Shown: positions 6,401-12,570 of the stretch, piece by piece
How positions within the stretch are numbered: the stretch's first letter is position 1
Layout: each line of letters starts with the position of its first letter
Assembly: GCA_017540385.1 (NCBI GenBank)
Contig: JAFYBD010000247.1
Location: 1 to 12,570, forward strand
Direction: 5' to 3'
Length of the DNA: 12,570 nt
DNA from: Lentisphaeria bacterium
GTDB lineage: Bacteria > Verrucomicrobiota > Lentisphaeria > Victivallales > UBA1829
Made by a program: the position numbers and the translations under genes
Notes under the pieces: generated by a model
Told to the model about the DNA's origin: nothing
Database searches by the model: none
What the model saw: only the letters and a program-made list of their open reading frames with translations

Positions 6401-6766
6401 TTGAAAAAGTACGAAGCAGTATTCATCCTCGACCCGCGCAAGGTCGACGATGAGGGAAAGGCCTTTGCCGGTCAGTTCGAACAGCTGATCAACGGCTGGG
6501 GCGGGACGATGGTCGAGAACGTGGCGATGGGCCGCAAACCCTTTGCCCGCGAGATCAAGAAACGCAAAGCCGGCATCTATTTCGACTTCGTGTTCGAAGT
6601 GGAGCCCGCCAAGGAGGCCATGCTCCGCGACGAATTCCGTCTGGACGAGCGCGTGCTCCGTTTCCTGTCGATCGTGTACGATCGCCCGGAACACGTCCGC
6701 TCCAAGCTGGCGATCCCGGAACCCGTGACGGCGGCTCCGGCCGCGTCCGCCGCGCAGGCTGAGTAA
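6401..6766 (+). CDS. rpsF: Small-subunit ribosomal protein bS6
   Basis: bS6 binds bS18 on the platform of the small ribosomal subunit. The 121-residue product begins with the typical MKKYEAVFIL strand and continues with the ferredoxin-like fold to about residue 103, including GRKPFAREIKKRKAGIYF (44-61). A short Ala/Pro-rich tail (107-121) follows, as in many bS6 proteins. The start codon is TTG, backed by a perfect ribosome site. Its partner bS18 is encoded two genes downstream, the near-universal order rpsF-ssb-rpsR-rplI. In several bacteria the bS6-bS18 complex represses its own mRNA; I could not identify that binding element here. Confidence 0.95.
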   Translation: MKKYEAVFILDPRKVDDEGKAFAGQFEQLINGWGGTMVENVAMGRKPFAREIKKRKAGIYFDFVFEVEPAKEAMLRDEFRLDERVLRFLSIVYDRPEHVRSKLAIPEPVTAAPAASAAQAE

Positions 6767-6797
6767 AACGAGAAATTGAGGAAAGGAGGCGAGTCGA

Positions 6798-7385
6798 ATG
6801 GCTTCACTGAACAAAGTGCTTTTGATCGGGAATCTGACCCGGGATCCGGAGCTCCGGTATCTGACGGGCGGCAATTCCGCCGTATGTGAATTCGGGATCG
6901 CGATCAACCGCCGCTTCATGCAGGCGAGCGGTCAGGAGAAAGATGAAACATGTTTCCTGGAAATCGTTGTTTGGGGTAAACAGGCCGAGACTTGCTCCCG
7001 TTTTCTCCAGAAAGGCAGCACGGTCTTCATCGAGGGTCGTCTGGTCTACGATCAGTGGACCGAAAAGGACACCCAGAAGAAGCGTTCCCGCATCCGCGTG
7101 ACCGCGGAGCGCGTGCAGTTCCTCTCCGGCCGCCGCGACGAACAGGGCGTGCCCGGGGAAATGCCTCCGGAGGACGACGGCTTCGGCCAGGCGCCCCGGC
7201 CCCGGCAGGGCGGAGGTTATCCGCAGCAGGGCGGTTACCAGAACCGCGCCCCGCAGGGCCAGCCGTACCGCAGGCAGCAGTTCGAGGAGCCGCCGTACAA
7301 TCCGGCGCCGAACATGCAGCCGCGCCAGGGCGAGGGCGGGGGCGAACCCGATCCTCTGAACAACCTGGACGACATTCCTTTCTGA
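6798..7385 (+). CDS. ssb: Single-stranded DNA-binding protein SSB
   Basis: SSB coats single-stranded DNA in replication, repair and recombination and recruits partner enzymes through its C-terminal tip. The OB-fold covers about 1-110, with the opening MASLNKVLLIGNLTRDPELR and W59 in the position of the base-stacking Trp of E. coli. A flexible Gln/Gly/Pro/Arg-rich linker (about 111-186) leads to the acidic tip ending LDDIPF, the conserved partner-binding motif. The length of 195 residues is normal. AAAGGAGG lies about eight bases before the ATG. It sits between rpsF and rpsR as in most bacteria, which links ribosome output with replication. Confidence 0.97.
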   Translation: MASLNKVLLIGNLTRDPELRYLTGGNSAVCEFGIAINRRFMQASGQEKDETCFLEIVVWGKQAETCSRFLQKGSTVFIEGRLVYDQWTEKDTQKKRSRIRVTAERVQFLSGRRDEQGVPGEMPPEDDGFGQAPRPRQGGGYPQQGGYQNRAPQGQPYRRQQFEEPPYNPAPNMQPRQGEGGGEPDPLNNLDDIPF

Positions 7386-7423
7386 GAAACCGACTACAAA
7401 CCTAACCCAAACGAGACCTAAAA

Positions 7424-7660
7424 ATGGCAATGCAACAGAAAAGACGCCACGCAAAGCGTCGCACGAACAAAACGAAGATCTGCAGATTCTGCGAGAATCA
7501 CGTGAACTACATCGACTTCAAGGACGGGGAACAGCTCCGCCGTTTCCAGACCGAAAAAGGCCGCATCCTCCCCCGCCGCATCACCGGCACGTGCCTGAAC
7601 CATCAGAAGATGCTCAGCACCGCCCTGAAGCGCGCCCGCATCATCAGCGTGGTCCGCTGA
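7424..7660 (+). CDS. rpsR: Small-subunit ribosomal protein bS18
   Basis: bS18 pairs with bS6 on the small-subunit platform. The 78-residue product carries the family core IDFKDGEQLRRF (30-41) and GRILPRRITGTCLNHQ (46-61), ending in a basic helix. C20, C23, C57 and H60 could bind one zinc ion, as in zinc-type ribosomal proteins; this is inferred from spacing only. The ribosome site is poor (GAG eight bases before the ATG in an A-rich region), so coupling to ssb translation, 38 bases upstream, may matter. A second in-frame ATG lies two codons on. Confidence 0.95.
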   Translation: MAMQQKRRHAKRRTNKTKICRFCENHVNYIDFKDGEQLRRFQTEKGRILPRRITGTCLNHQKMLSTALKRARIISVVR

Positions 7661-7695
7661 GACGAGAAGAACACACAGCAAAGGAATACTTTATC

Positions 7696-8151
7696 ATGGC
7701 ACATGTCAAACTGATCCTCCTGCAGGACGTCGAAGACCTCGGCCTCGCAGGCGAAGAAGTTCACGTTGCGGCCGGTTACGCCCGCAATTACCTGATTCCG
7801 CGCGGATACGCCACCGTGGCCTCCACCGGCGTGCTCCGTCAGCTCGAAGCCCGCAAGGAAAAGATCGAAGCCCAGCGCAAAGCCGACCTCGAAGCCGCTC
7901 AGGCCCTGGCCGCCAAGATCGCGTCCCTCGACATCACCATCCCGATGCAGGCCTCCGAAGACGGCCACCTTTTCGGCTCCGTCTCCGAGCGCACCATCTT
8001 CGAGAAGCTCGCCTCGCTCGACGTGAAGGTGAACATCAACAAGATCCGCCTCGACGCGCCCATCCGCACCATCGGCGAATTCAAGGTCGAGATCAAACTG
8101 CACCAGCAGGTCGCCGCCACCGCGACCATCAAGGTCGTCGGCGCAGCCTGA
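7696..8151 (+). CDS. rplI: Large-subunit ribosomal protein bL9
   Basis: bL9 binds 23S rRNA near the L1 stalk and helps keep the reading frame. The 151-residue product has the N-terminal RNA-binding domain with signature GYARNYLIPRGYA (27-39), the long connecting helix rich in Ala, Glu and Lys (about 43-78), and the C-terminal domain with GHLFGSVSERTI (90-101). I choose the ATG at 7696 over an earlier one in the same frame (7591), because that one lies inside rpsR and adds 35 unrelated residues. AAGGA lies 11 bases upstream, a little far. The gene ends 16 bases before dnaB. Confidence 0.96.
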   Translation: MAHVKLILLQDVEDLGLAGEEVHVAAGYARNYLIPRGYATVASTGVLRQLEARKEKIEAQRKADLEAAQALAAKIASLDITIPMQASEDGHLFGSVSERTIFEKLASLDVKVNINKIRLDAPIRTIGEFKVEIKLHQQVAATATIKVVGAA

Positions 8152-8167
8152 CGCACCGGAGCAGAAC

Positions 8168-9754
8168 ATGCCCGATTCGTTCGAACGCGCACAGGAGACC
8201 GAAACGGACGGTTCCGGGAGCAAGTCTTCCCGGAACTCCGCTCCGGTTTCCGCGGATTCCACCGCCCGGACCGAGGATTTCGCGGCCCCGGAGATGGAAC
8301 GGTCCGTCCTGGCCTGCGTGCTGGCGGATCCCGACTGCATCAACACCGTGTCGATGCTGCTCGGGGTCCACATGCCCGCGAAGGACGCGGCGGGAGCCGG
8401 CAAGACGTCCGCCGGCGCATTCGAACGGAACGCGCGGATCATGTTCCGCGACCCGAAGCATGCCGAGATCTACCAGAGCATGCTGGAGGTCTATTCGACC
8501 GGGCGCAAACCCGATCTGCTGTCCGTTGAGGACCACCTGAGGCGTTCCGGCCGCCTGGAGATGGTCGGCGGGGCGGACGCCCTGCTGGACATCCAGACGT
8601 CGATCGGCAGCGTCGCGAACGTGGAATCGTGGTGCGGAGTCCTGCGTCAGTGGGCGATGCTCCGCGAGATGATCCGGGCGTGCAGCGATTCGCTCCGGCT
8701 CTGCAAGGAGCCGAACGGCCGCGACATCCACGAGCTCCTGGACGGCATCGAGCAGAACTTCTTCGCCGTCCGCAGCGATTTCGTGCGCTCCGAGATCAAG
8801 GACATCGGCACGCTCGTCTACGAGGCGTTCCAGTATTTCGCCGAACTGCTCGACCCGGAGAAGAAGATCGAGCCCGGCATCTCCACCGGATTCCCCGACC
8901 TCGACCGGCTCCTCGGAGGCGGCCTGAAGAAACAGGAAATGGTGGTGCTGGCGGCCCGTCCCTCCATCGGCAAGACGGCCCTGGCGCTGAACATCGCCAA
9001 GTTCGTGGCGATGAAGAACGTGCCGGGGAAACGCCGCAGAAGCGTGGCGTTCTTCTCCCTCGAAATGAGCGCCGAGCAGGTCGCGCAGCGTCTGCTGTGC
9101 ACGGAGTCGAAAGTGTCGCTGTCGTCCCTCATGGACCGCAGTTTCAACGTGGAGGAGACGCACAAGCTGTCGACCGGGGCGCAGGCCCTGAGCAGCGCGA
9201 ACCTCTTCATCGACCCGACCGGCGGACTCTCCATATTCGAACTCAGAGCGAAAGCCCGCAAGCTGAAAGAGTCCAAGGAAGGGCTCGATCTCATCATCAT
9301 CGACTACCTGCAGCTGATGCGCTCGGGGGACGTTTCCTCCCGGGACGGACGTCAGGTGGAGGTGTCGGCGATCTCCGGCGGCATCAAGAAGCTCGCGAAG
9401 GACCTGGACGTGCCCGTGCTGGTGCTGTCCCAGCTGAACCGCGAGGTCGAGAAAACGCCGAACAACAAGACGGCACGGCCCCGTCTGAGCAACCTTCGCG
9501 AATCCGGCTCCATCGAGCAGGATGCGGACGTGGTGATTTTCCTGCACCGCGACCGTGACGAGGCGAAGGAGAACAACCGGGAAGCGGCGCGGAACGGCGT
9601 GGAGTCGCTTCTCCTGGTGGAAAAGAACCGCAACGGCAAGACCGGCGAGGTGAAGGTGAACTTCTTCCCGAGCCTCATGGAATTCCGTTCCATCACGCAT
9701 AAATACAGCGACGACGACATTCCCGCCGCGATGAAACAGAAAAGCGAACCGTAA
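8168..9754 (+). CDS. dnaB: Replicative DNA helicase DnaB
   Basis: DnaB forms a hexamer that unwinds DNA ahead of the replication fork using ATP. The RecA-like motor is complete: Walker A ARPSIGKT (263-270), catalytic E299 in SLEM, Walker B LIIIDYLQL (375-383), SQLNREVE (421-428), SNLRESGSIEQDADVV (441-456) and the arginine finger R488 in KNRNG. No intein interrupts it. The N-terminal primase-contacting domain starts near 40, after a Ser/Thr/Asp-rich tail (1-39). Within it, about 24 extra residues (roughly 66-91, rich in Ala and Gly) appear before MFRDPKHAEIY, compared with the usual family pattern. At 528 residues it is longer than E. coli DnaB (471), and the tail and insert explain this. GGAG lies seven bases before the ATG. 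Confidence 0.96.
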   Translation: MPDSFERAQETETDGSGSKSSRNSAPVSADSTARTEDFAAPEMERSVLACVLADPDCINTVSMLLGVHMPAKDAAGAGKTSAGAFERNARIMFRDPKHAEIYQSMLEVYSTGRKPDLLSVEDHLRRSGRLEMVGGADALLDIQTSIGSVANVESWCGVLRQWAMLREMIRACSDSLRLCKEPNGRDIHELLDGIEQNFFAVRSDFVRSEIKDIGTLVYEAFQYFAELLDPEKKIEPGISTGFPDLDRLLGGGLKKQEMVVLAARPSIGKTALALNIAKFVAMKNVPGKRRRSVAFFSLEMSAEQVAQRLLCTESKVSLSSLMDRSFNVEETHKLSTGAQALSSANLFIDPTGGLSIFELRAKARKLKESKEGLDLIIIDYLQLMRSGDVSSRDGRQVEVSAISGGIKKLAKDLDVPVLVLSQLNREVEKTPNNKTARPRLSNLRESGSIEQDADVVIFLHRDRDEAKENNREAARNGVESLLLVEKNRNGKTGEVKVNFFPSLMEFRSITHKYSDDDIPAAMKQKSEP

Positions 9755-9782
9755 ACCGTCCCATTCCCCCGGAGTACGAAGA

Positions 9783-12143
9783 ATGACAAAGAAACTGCTT
9801 GCGACTATCTGGGCGCTCCTCCTCGCCGTCACGGCGTACGGGCAGAGCGTCGAACGTGTCGTCTTCCAGCAGCAGGGGTCCTATCCCTTCTCCGAAGACA
9901 TCTTCGAGATGAACACGCAGACGAAGGCCGGGATGCCGTATTCCGAGCGGGTGATCAACGAGGACGTGCGCAGATTGTTCGCGCTGGGGATGTTTGCGGA
10001 CGTGGTGTCGGAAGTGAAGGACCTGCCGAGCGGGAACAAGGAGGTCGTGTTCAAGATTTCCGCGAAGAAGAACGTGTCCGAGATCTCGTTCAAGGGCAAC
10101 CGCAAGTACGGCGACGACGAGCTGATGAAGCTGGTGAAGCTGCGCACGGACATGCCGCTGAACGACGCATTGCTGATCGAATCTTCGCGCGAGCTCAGGA
10201 ATTTCTACGAGGAAAAGGGTTATACGGACGCCAAGATCGACTCTTCGCTGGTCGCAGACGGGGACAGCAGCGTGAAGGTGATCTTCAACATTCTGGAGAA
10301 CCTGCGCGTCCGGATCGACAACGTCGAATTCGAGGGGATGACAGTTTTCAAACCGTCCGAAGTGAAGGACATGCTGGAGACGCGGTATTTCTTCGGCAGC
10401 GCCAAGTGGCTCTCGTTCATGCCGTGGTCGTGGATGAACCTCCCGCCGAACTTCGGACTGTACGACGAAGATTTCGTCACGCGCGACAAGCTCCGCCTGC
10501 GCGAGCTGTACTGGCAGAAGGGGTATTTGGATTTCAAGGTCACCGACGTGCAGGTGGCCGAACACGAAGACGACCCGGAGATGATCGACGTGAAGTTCGT
10601 GGTCGAAGAGGGTGATCCCTACTTCATCAACAGCATTTCGATCGTCGGCGCGGAGCATTTCTCGGAGGAGGAGCTGAAGCCGCTGCTCTCCGCCCGCGAG
10701 GAGTCCGTGTACAGCAGCGAACGCGAGGACCGCGACATCCGTGCGCTGGAGTCGAAGTATTCGCCGCTCGGCTATGCAGAGTTTCAGGCGAGGGCGGTGC
10801 GCTATCCCGACTACAGCACGCACTCCGTGGACGTGGAGTACCAGATCCACGAGGGTACGCAGTTCACCATCGGCGAGGTCTACATCTCCGGCAACCGCTG
10901 GACCAAGGACTACGTGATCCGCCGCGAACTGCCGTTCACGACCGACGACCTGATGGACAAGGAACTGCTCGAGATCGGCAAGAGCCGCCTGATGGGCATG
11001 GGCTACTTCCAGTCCTCCACGGGCGAGGGCGACGGCGTGGAGATCCTGTCGATGGATTCCCCCGAGCCCGGCAAGAAGGACGTCTACGTGAACGTCGAGG
11101 AAAAGCAGTTCCTCGGCGGGAATCTCGGCTTCGGCTGGAGCGATTCCGACGGACTCGCCGGATCCATTCAGCTGTGGCACTCGAACATGGACATCACCGA
11201 CCCGAAGAACTGGTTCACGGGCGGCGGCCAGCGCCTCAGGATCGGCGCCCTGGTCGGCATCGAGCACTTCGACGTGCAGACCGACTTCACGGAGCCGTAT
11301 CTCTTCGGCATCCCGTTGCGTCTGGACCTCTCCGGCTACTGGCGCGAGGTGCTGTATGAGAACTGGAACGAACAGCGTCTCGGCCTGACCGTGTCGCTCA
11401 CGAAGCGCATCTTCGACGAATTCACGTCCATTACCGCGGGCTACACGTTCGAGCAGGTCCGCGTGGTGGATATGAAGAAGAAAATGGGCCCGATCTTCCA
11501 GGACGCGAAGGGCAGCGACCTCGTCGGCCGTGTGTTCCTGGCGCTCAACCGCGATACGCGCAACAGCGCGACGAATCCGACGTCCGGCTACGACATCGGC
11601 GCCTACACATCCCTCACCACGCGCGGACTCGGCGCGACGAACGACTACTACAAATTCGAACTGCGCGGCATCAACTACTTCCCGTTCCTGCACGACTGGT
11701 TCGTGCTCACGACCGGCGCGAAGATCGGCACGATGGGCACGTTCAACGGCGACCGCGTGCCGATTTACGACCGGTACTTCCTGGGCGGCGGCGATTCCGT
11801 GCGCGGCTTCCCGTACCGGGGCATCGGCCCGACCGACGTGAACGACGACAACTACGGCGGCCAGTTCATGTACCTCTTCACGGCGGAACTCTCCCACCCG
11901 ATCTACAGCATCCTCCGCGGTGCGTTCTTCTGCGACGTCGGCGACGCGACGAACGGGCGGTTCGGCCCGATTTCGACCCCGAACGTGGGCGTGGGCTACG
12001 GGCTGCGCATCATGGTGCCGGGCATCGATATGCCGATCCGCCTGGACCTGGCGTACCCGATCGTGAACAATCAGGACGGCGTTGCCAGCCGTCTCCGGTT
12101 CCACTTCAACATGGGCTTCTCGTTCTCTCCGCTGGGCCGCTGA
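9783..12143 (+). CDS. bamA: Outer-membrane protein assembly factor BamA
   Basis: BamA, in the outer membrane, folds and inserts beta-barrel proteins. Residues 1-20 are a signal peptide with probable cleavage after AYG. Five POTRA domains follow at about 24-95, 96-172, 175-278, 281-358 and 361-440, each with the expected glycine-rich turns. The 16-strand barrel covers about 443-786, with DTRNSATNPTSGYD (591-604) and the lid motif GGGDSVRGF (668-676), whose R674 is conserved. RFHFNMGFSF (772-781) matches the E. coli closing strand, but SPLGR follows it, so the last residue is not aromatic. At 786 residues it is near the family norm. CGGAG lies about eight bases before the ATG, 28 bases after dnaB. 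This confirms a diderm cell. The neighbours skp and lpxD, often found after bamA, are absent here. Confidence 0.94.
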   Translation: MTKKLLATIWALLLAVTAYGQSVERVVFQQQGSYPFSEDIFEMNTQTKAGMPYSERVINEDVRRLFALGMFADVVSEVKDLPSGNKEVVFKISAKKNVSEISFKGNRKYGDDELMKLVKLRTDMPLNDALLIESSRELRNFYEEKGYTDAKIDSSLVADGDSSVKVIFNILENLRVRIDNVEFEGMTVFKPSEVKDMLETRYFFGSAKWLSFMPWSWMNLPPNFGLYDEDFVTRDKLRLRELYWQKGYLDFKVTDVQVAEHEDDPEMIDVKFVVEEGDPYFINSISIVGAEHFSEEELKPLLSAREESVYSSEREDRDIRALESKYSPLGYAEFQARAVRYPDYSTHSVDVEYQIHEGTQFTIGEVYISGNRWTKDYVIRRELPFTTDDLMDKELLEIGKSRLMGMGYFQSSTGEGDGVEILSMDSPEPGKKDVYVNVEEKQFLGGNLGFGWSDSDGLAGSIQLWHSNMDITDPKNWFTGGGQRLRIGALVGIEHFDVQTDFTEPYLFGIPLRLDLSGYWREVLYENWNEQRLGLTVSLTKRIFDEFTSITAGYTFEQVRVVDMKKKMGPIFQDAKGSDLVGRVFLALNRDTRNSATNPTSGYDIGAYTSLTTRGLGATNDYYKFELRGINYFPFLHDWFVLTTGAKIGTMGTFNGDRVPIYDRYFLGGGDSVRGFPYRGIGPTDVNDDNYGGQFMYLFTAELSHPIYSILRGAFFCDVGDATNGRFGPISTPNVGVGYGLRIMVPGIDMPIRLDLAYPIVNNQDGVASRLRFHFNMGFSFSPLGR

Positions 12144-12177
12144 CGCGCCGCGAACACCCGGAAGTCAAAGTTTTCCG

Positions 12178-12217
12178 CTCTTTTTCCGCAAATCGCCTTG
12201 CAGGATAGGAAAAAGAG
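12178..12217. repeat. 10-bp inverted repeat overlapping a promoter
   Basis: CTCTTTTTCC (12178-12187) is perfectly complementary to GGAAAAAGAG (12208-12217). The 20 bases between contain a smaller inverted repeat, GCAA/TTGC (12188-12201). The arm centres are 30 bases apart, about three helical turns. The inner region covers the -35 box and the right arm fills the spacer just before the -10 box, as an operator would. A role as an RNA hairpin ending the bamA transcript is possible, but no T-run follows. Confidence 0.6.
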
Positions 12218-12225
12218 GCTATATT
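12198..12225 (+). promoter_or_regulatory. Sigma-70 type promoter of the lipoprotein gene
   Basis: TTGCAG (12198-12203) and TATATT (12220-12225) are 16 bases apart, the same spacing and the same -10 sequence as the prs promoter. An A-run ends five bases before the -10 box in both. Transcription would start near 12232, giving a leader of about 76 bases. Confidence 0.7.
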
Positions 12226-12307
12226 ATTGTATTCCGGGCGCGCACGAGGCGAAGCGCAGTCAAACGGATTCCGCTCGGCGGAGCGTCCGGATCGAAGGAA
12301 CCCACGC

Positions 12308-12570
12308 ATGAAACGATTTTTCATTTTTCTGACCGCGGCCGTGAGCGTGCTGGCGGCGTTAACCGGATGCAGGACGGACCACACGAAGTCCGCCGTCGAA
12401 CGCGCCCGGACGTACGCCCTGAAGAACCTCACCGGACTCACCGACGGACAGCGCAATTTCATCCGCTTCACCCAGCCCGAGATATACGAGAACATCGTGT
12501 ATCCGCGCTACGTGATCCCCCTCAACACCGGCAGCGGCCATATCGAGGTCGACGACGTGCGGCATTTCCC
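12308..12570 (+). CDS. Unrecognised lipoprotein, N-terminal part (cut by window edge)
   Basis: The first 87 codons are visible and the frame is still open at the right edge. Residues 1-20 form a signal peptide (MKRFF followed by a hydrophobic stretch) with a clear lipobox LTGC at 18-21, so the mature protein should be lipid-anchored at C21. The visible mature part is mixed and soluble-looking, with QRNFIRFTQPEIYENI (48-63) and a beta-like stretch after it. I do not recognise the family. AAGGA lies nine bases before the ATG and the gene has its own promoter, so it is probably a separate unit from the bamA operon. Association with the envelope is inferred from the lipobox only; any link to BamA is speculation from position. 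Confidence 0.8.
   Translation, partial: MKRFFIFLTAAVSVLAALTGCRTDHTKSAVERARTYALKNLTGLTDGQRNFIRFTQPEIYENIVYPRYVIPLNTGSGHIEVDDVRHF

Larger units (their letters stand above)
12144..12307 (+). other. Intergenic region after bamA
   Basis: A 5-bp stem CGGAA/TTCCG (12159-12177) followed by CTCTTTTT is a weak candidate terminator for the long operon. It is followed at once by a large inverted repeat (12178-12217) and the promoter for the lipoprotein gene (12198-12225). The rest, to 12307, is leader carrying AAGGA nine bases before the start codon. Confidence 0.5.

Noticed and set aside
8129..9832. 567-residue minus-strand frame opposite dnaB
   Set aside because: It is a shadow of dnaB, which carries every helicase motif in order.
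9693..12104. 803-residue open frame antisense to bamA
   Set aside because: It mirrors bamA over nearly its whole length, has low-complexity Arg/His/Val-rich content and matches no known family. High GC and biased codon use leave antisense frames open by chance.

Overview
The window is GC-rich bacterial chromosome with dense, well-spaced housekeeping genes. The organism is a diderm, because it encodes a complete BamA outer-membrane assembly protein. Three features together suggest the Planctomycetota-Verrucomicrobiota-Lentisphaerota (PVC) group, and a gut or biomass-degrading Lentisphaerota/Verrucomicrobiota relative is my best guess: the order prs-bL25-pth-rpsF-ssb-rpsR-rplI-dnaB, a PRPP synthetase with variant motifs, and a secreted family-31 glycosidase. 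That placement is inference from gene order and motif style; no marker in the window settles it.

Layout. (1) 3-799, plus strand: the 3' end of a TPR-repeat protein whose frame appears broken by one base near its C-terminus. (2) 868-907: a strong terminator serving both converging genes. (3) 923-3352, minus strand: a secreted GH31 glycosidase, most like alpha-xylosidases, with a near-consensus sigma-70 promoter at 3401-3429. (4) 3353-3952: a 600-base divergent intergenic region holding the GH31 promoter, two diverged copies of a 38-base hairpin-forming repeat, A/T-tract palindromes, the prs promoter, and a leader of about 236 bases with several predicted hairpins. (5) 3953-12143, plus strand: nine genes with gaps of 16 to 66 bases and no convincing internal terminator, probably one long operon: prs, bL25 (rplY/ctc), pth, rpsF, ssb, rpsR, rplI, dnaB, bamA. 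(6) 12144-12307: an intergenic region with a second strong promoter overlapped by a 10-bp inverted repeat. (7) 12308 to the right edge: the start of an unrecognised lipoprotein gene.

How the genes fit together. The operon joins nucleotide precursor supply (Prs makes PRPP), translation (bL25, bS6, bS18, bL9, and peptidyl-tRNA hydrolase, which recycles tRNA) and replication (SSB and the replicative helicase DnaB). It ends, less usually, with the outer-membrane assembly factor BamA. The GH31 gene is a separate carbohydrate-use unit transcribed away from the operon. I see no mobile elements, CRISPR arrays, tRNA or rRNA genes, prophage or defence genes. The coding content is ordinary. What deserves a second look is mostly non-coding: the prs leader, the paired hairpin repeat, the shared promoter architecture and the inverted repeat over the last promoter, plus the broken TPR gene and the unknown lipoprotein.
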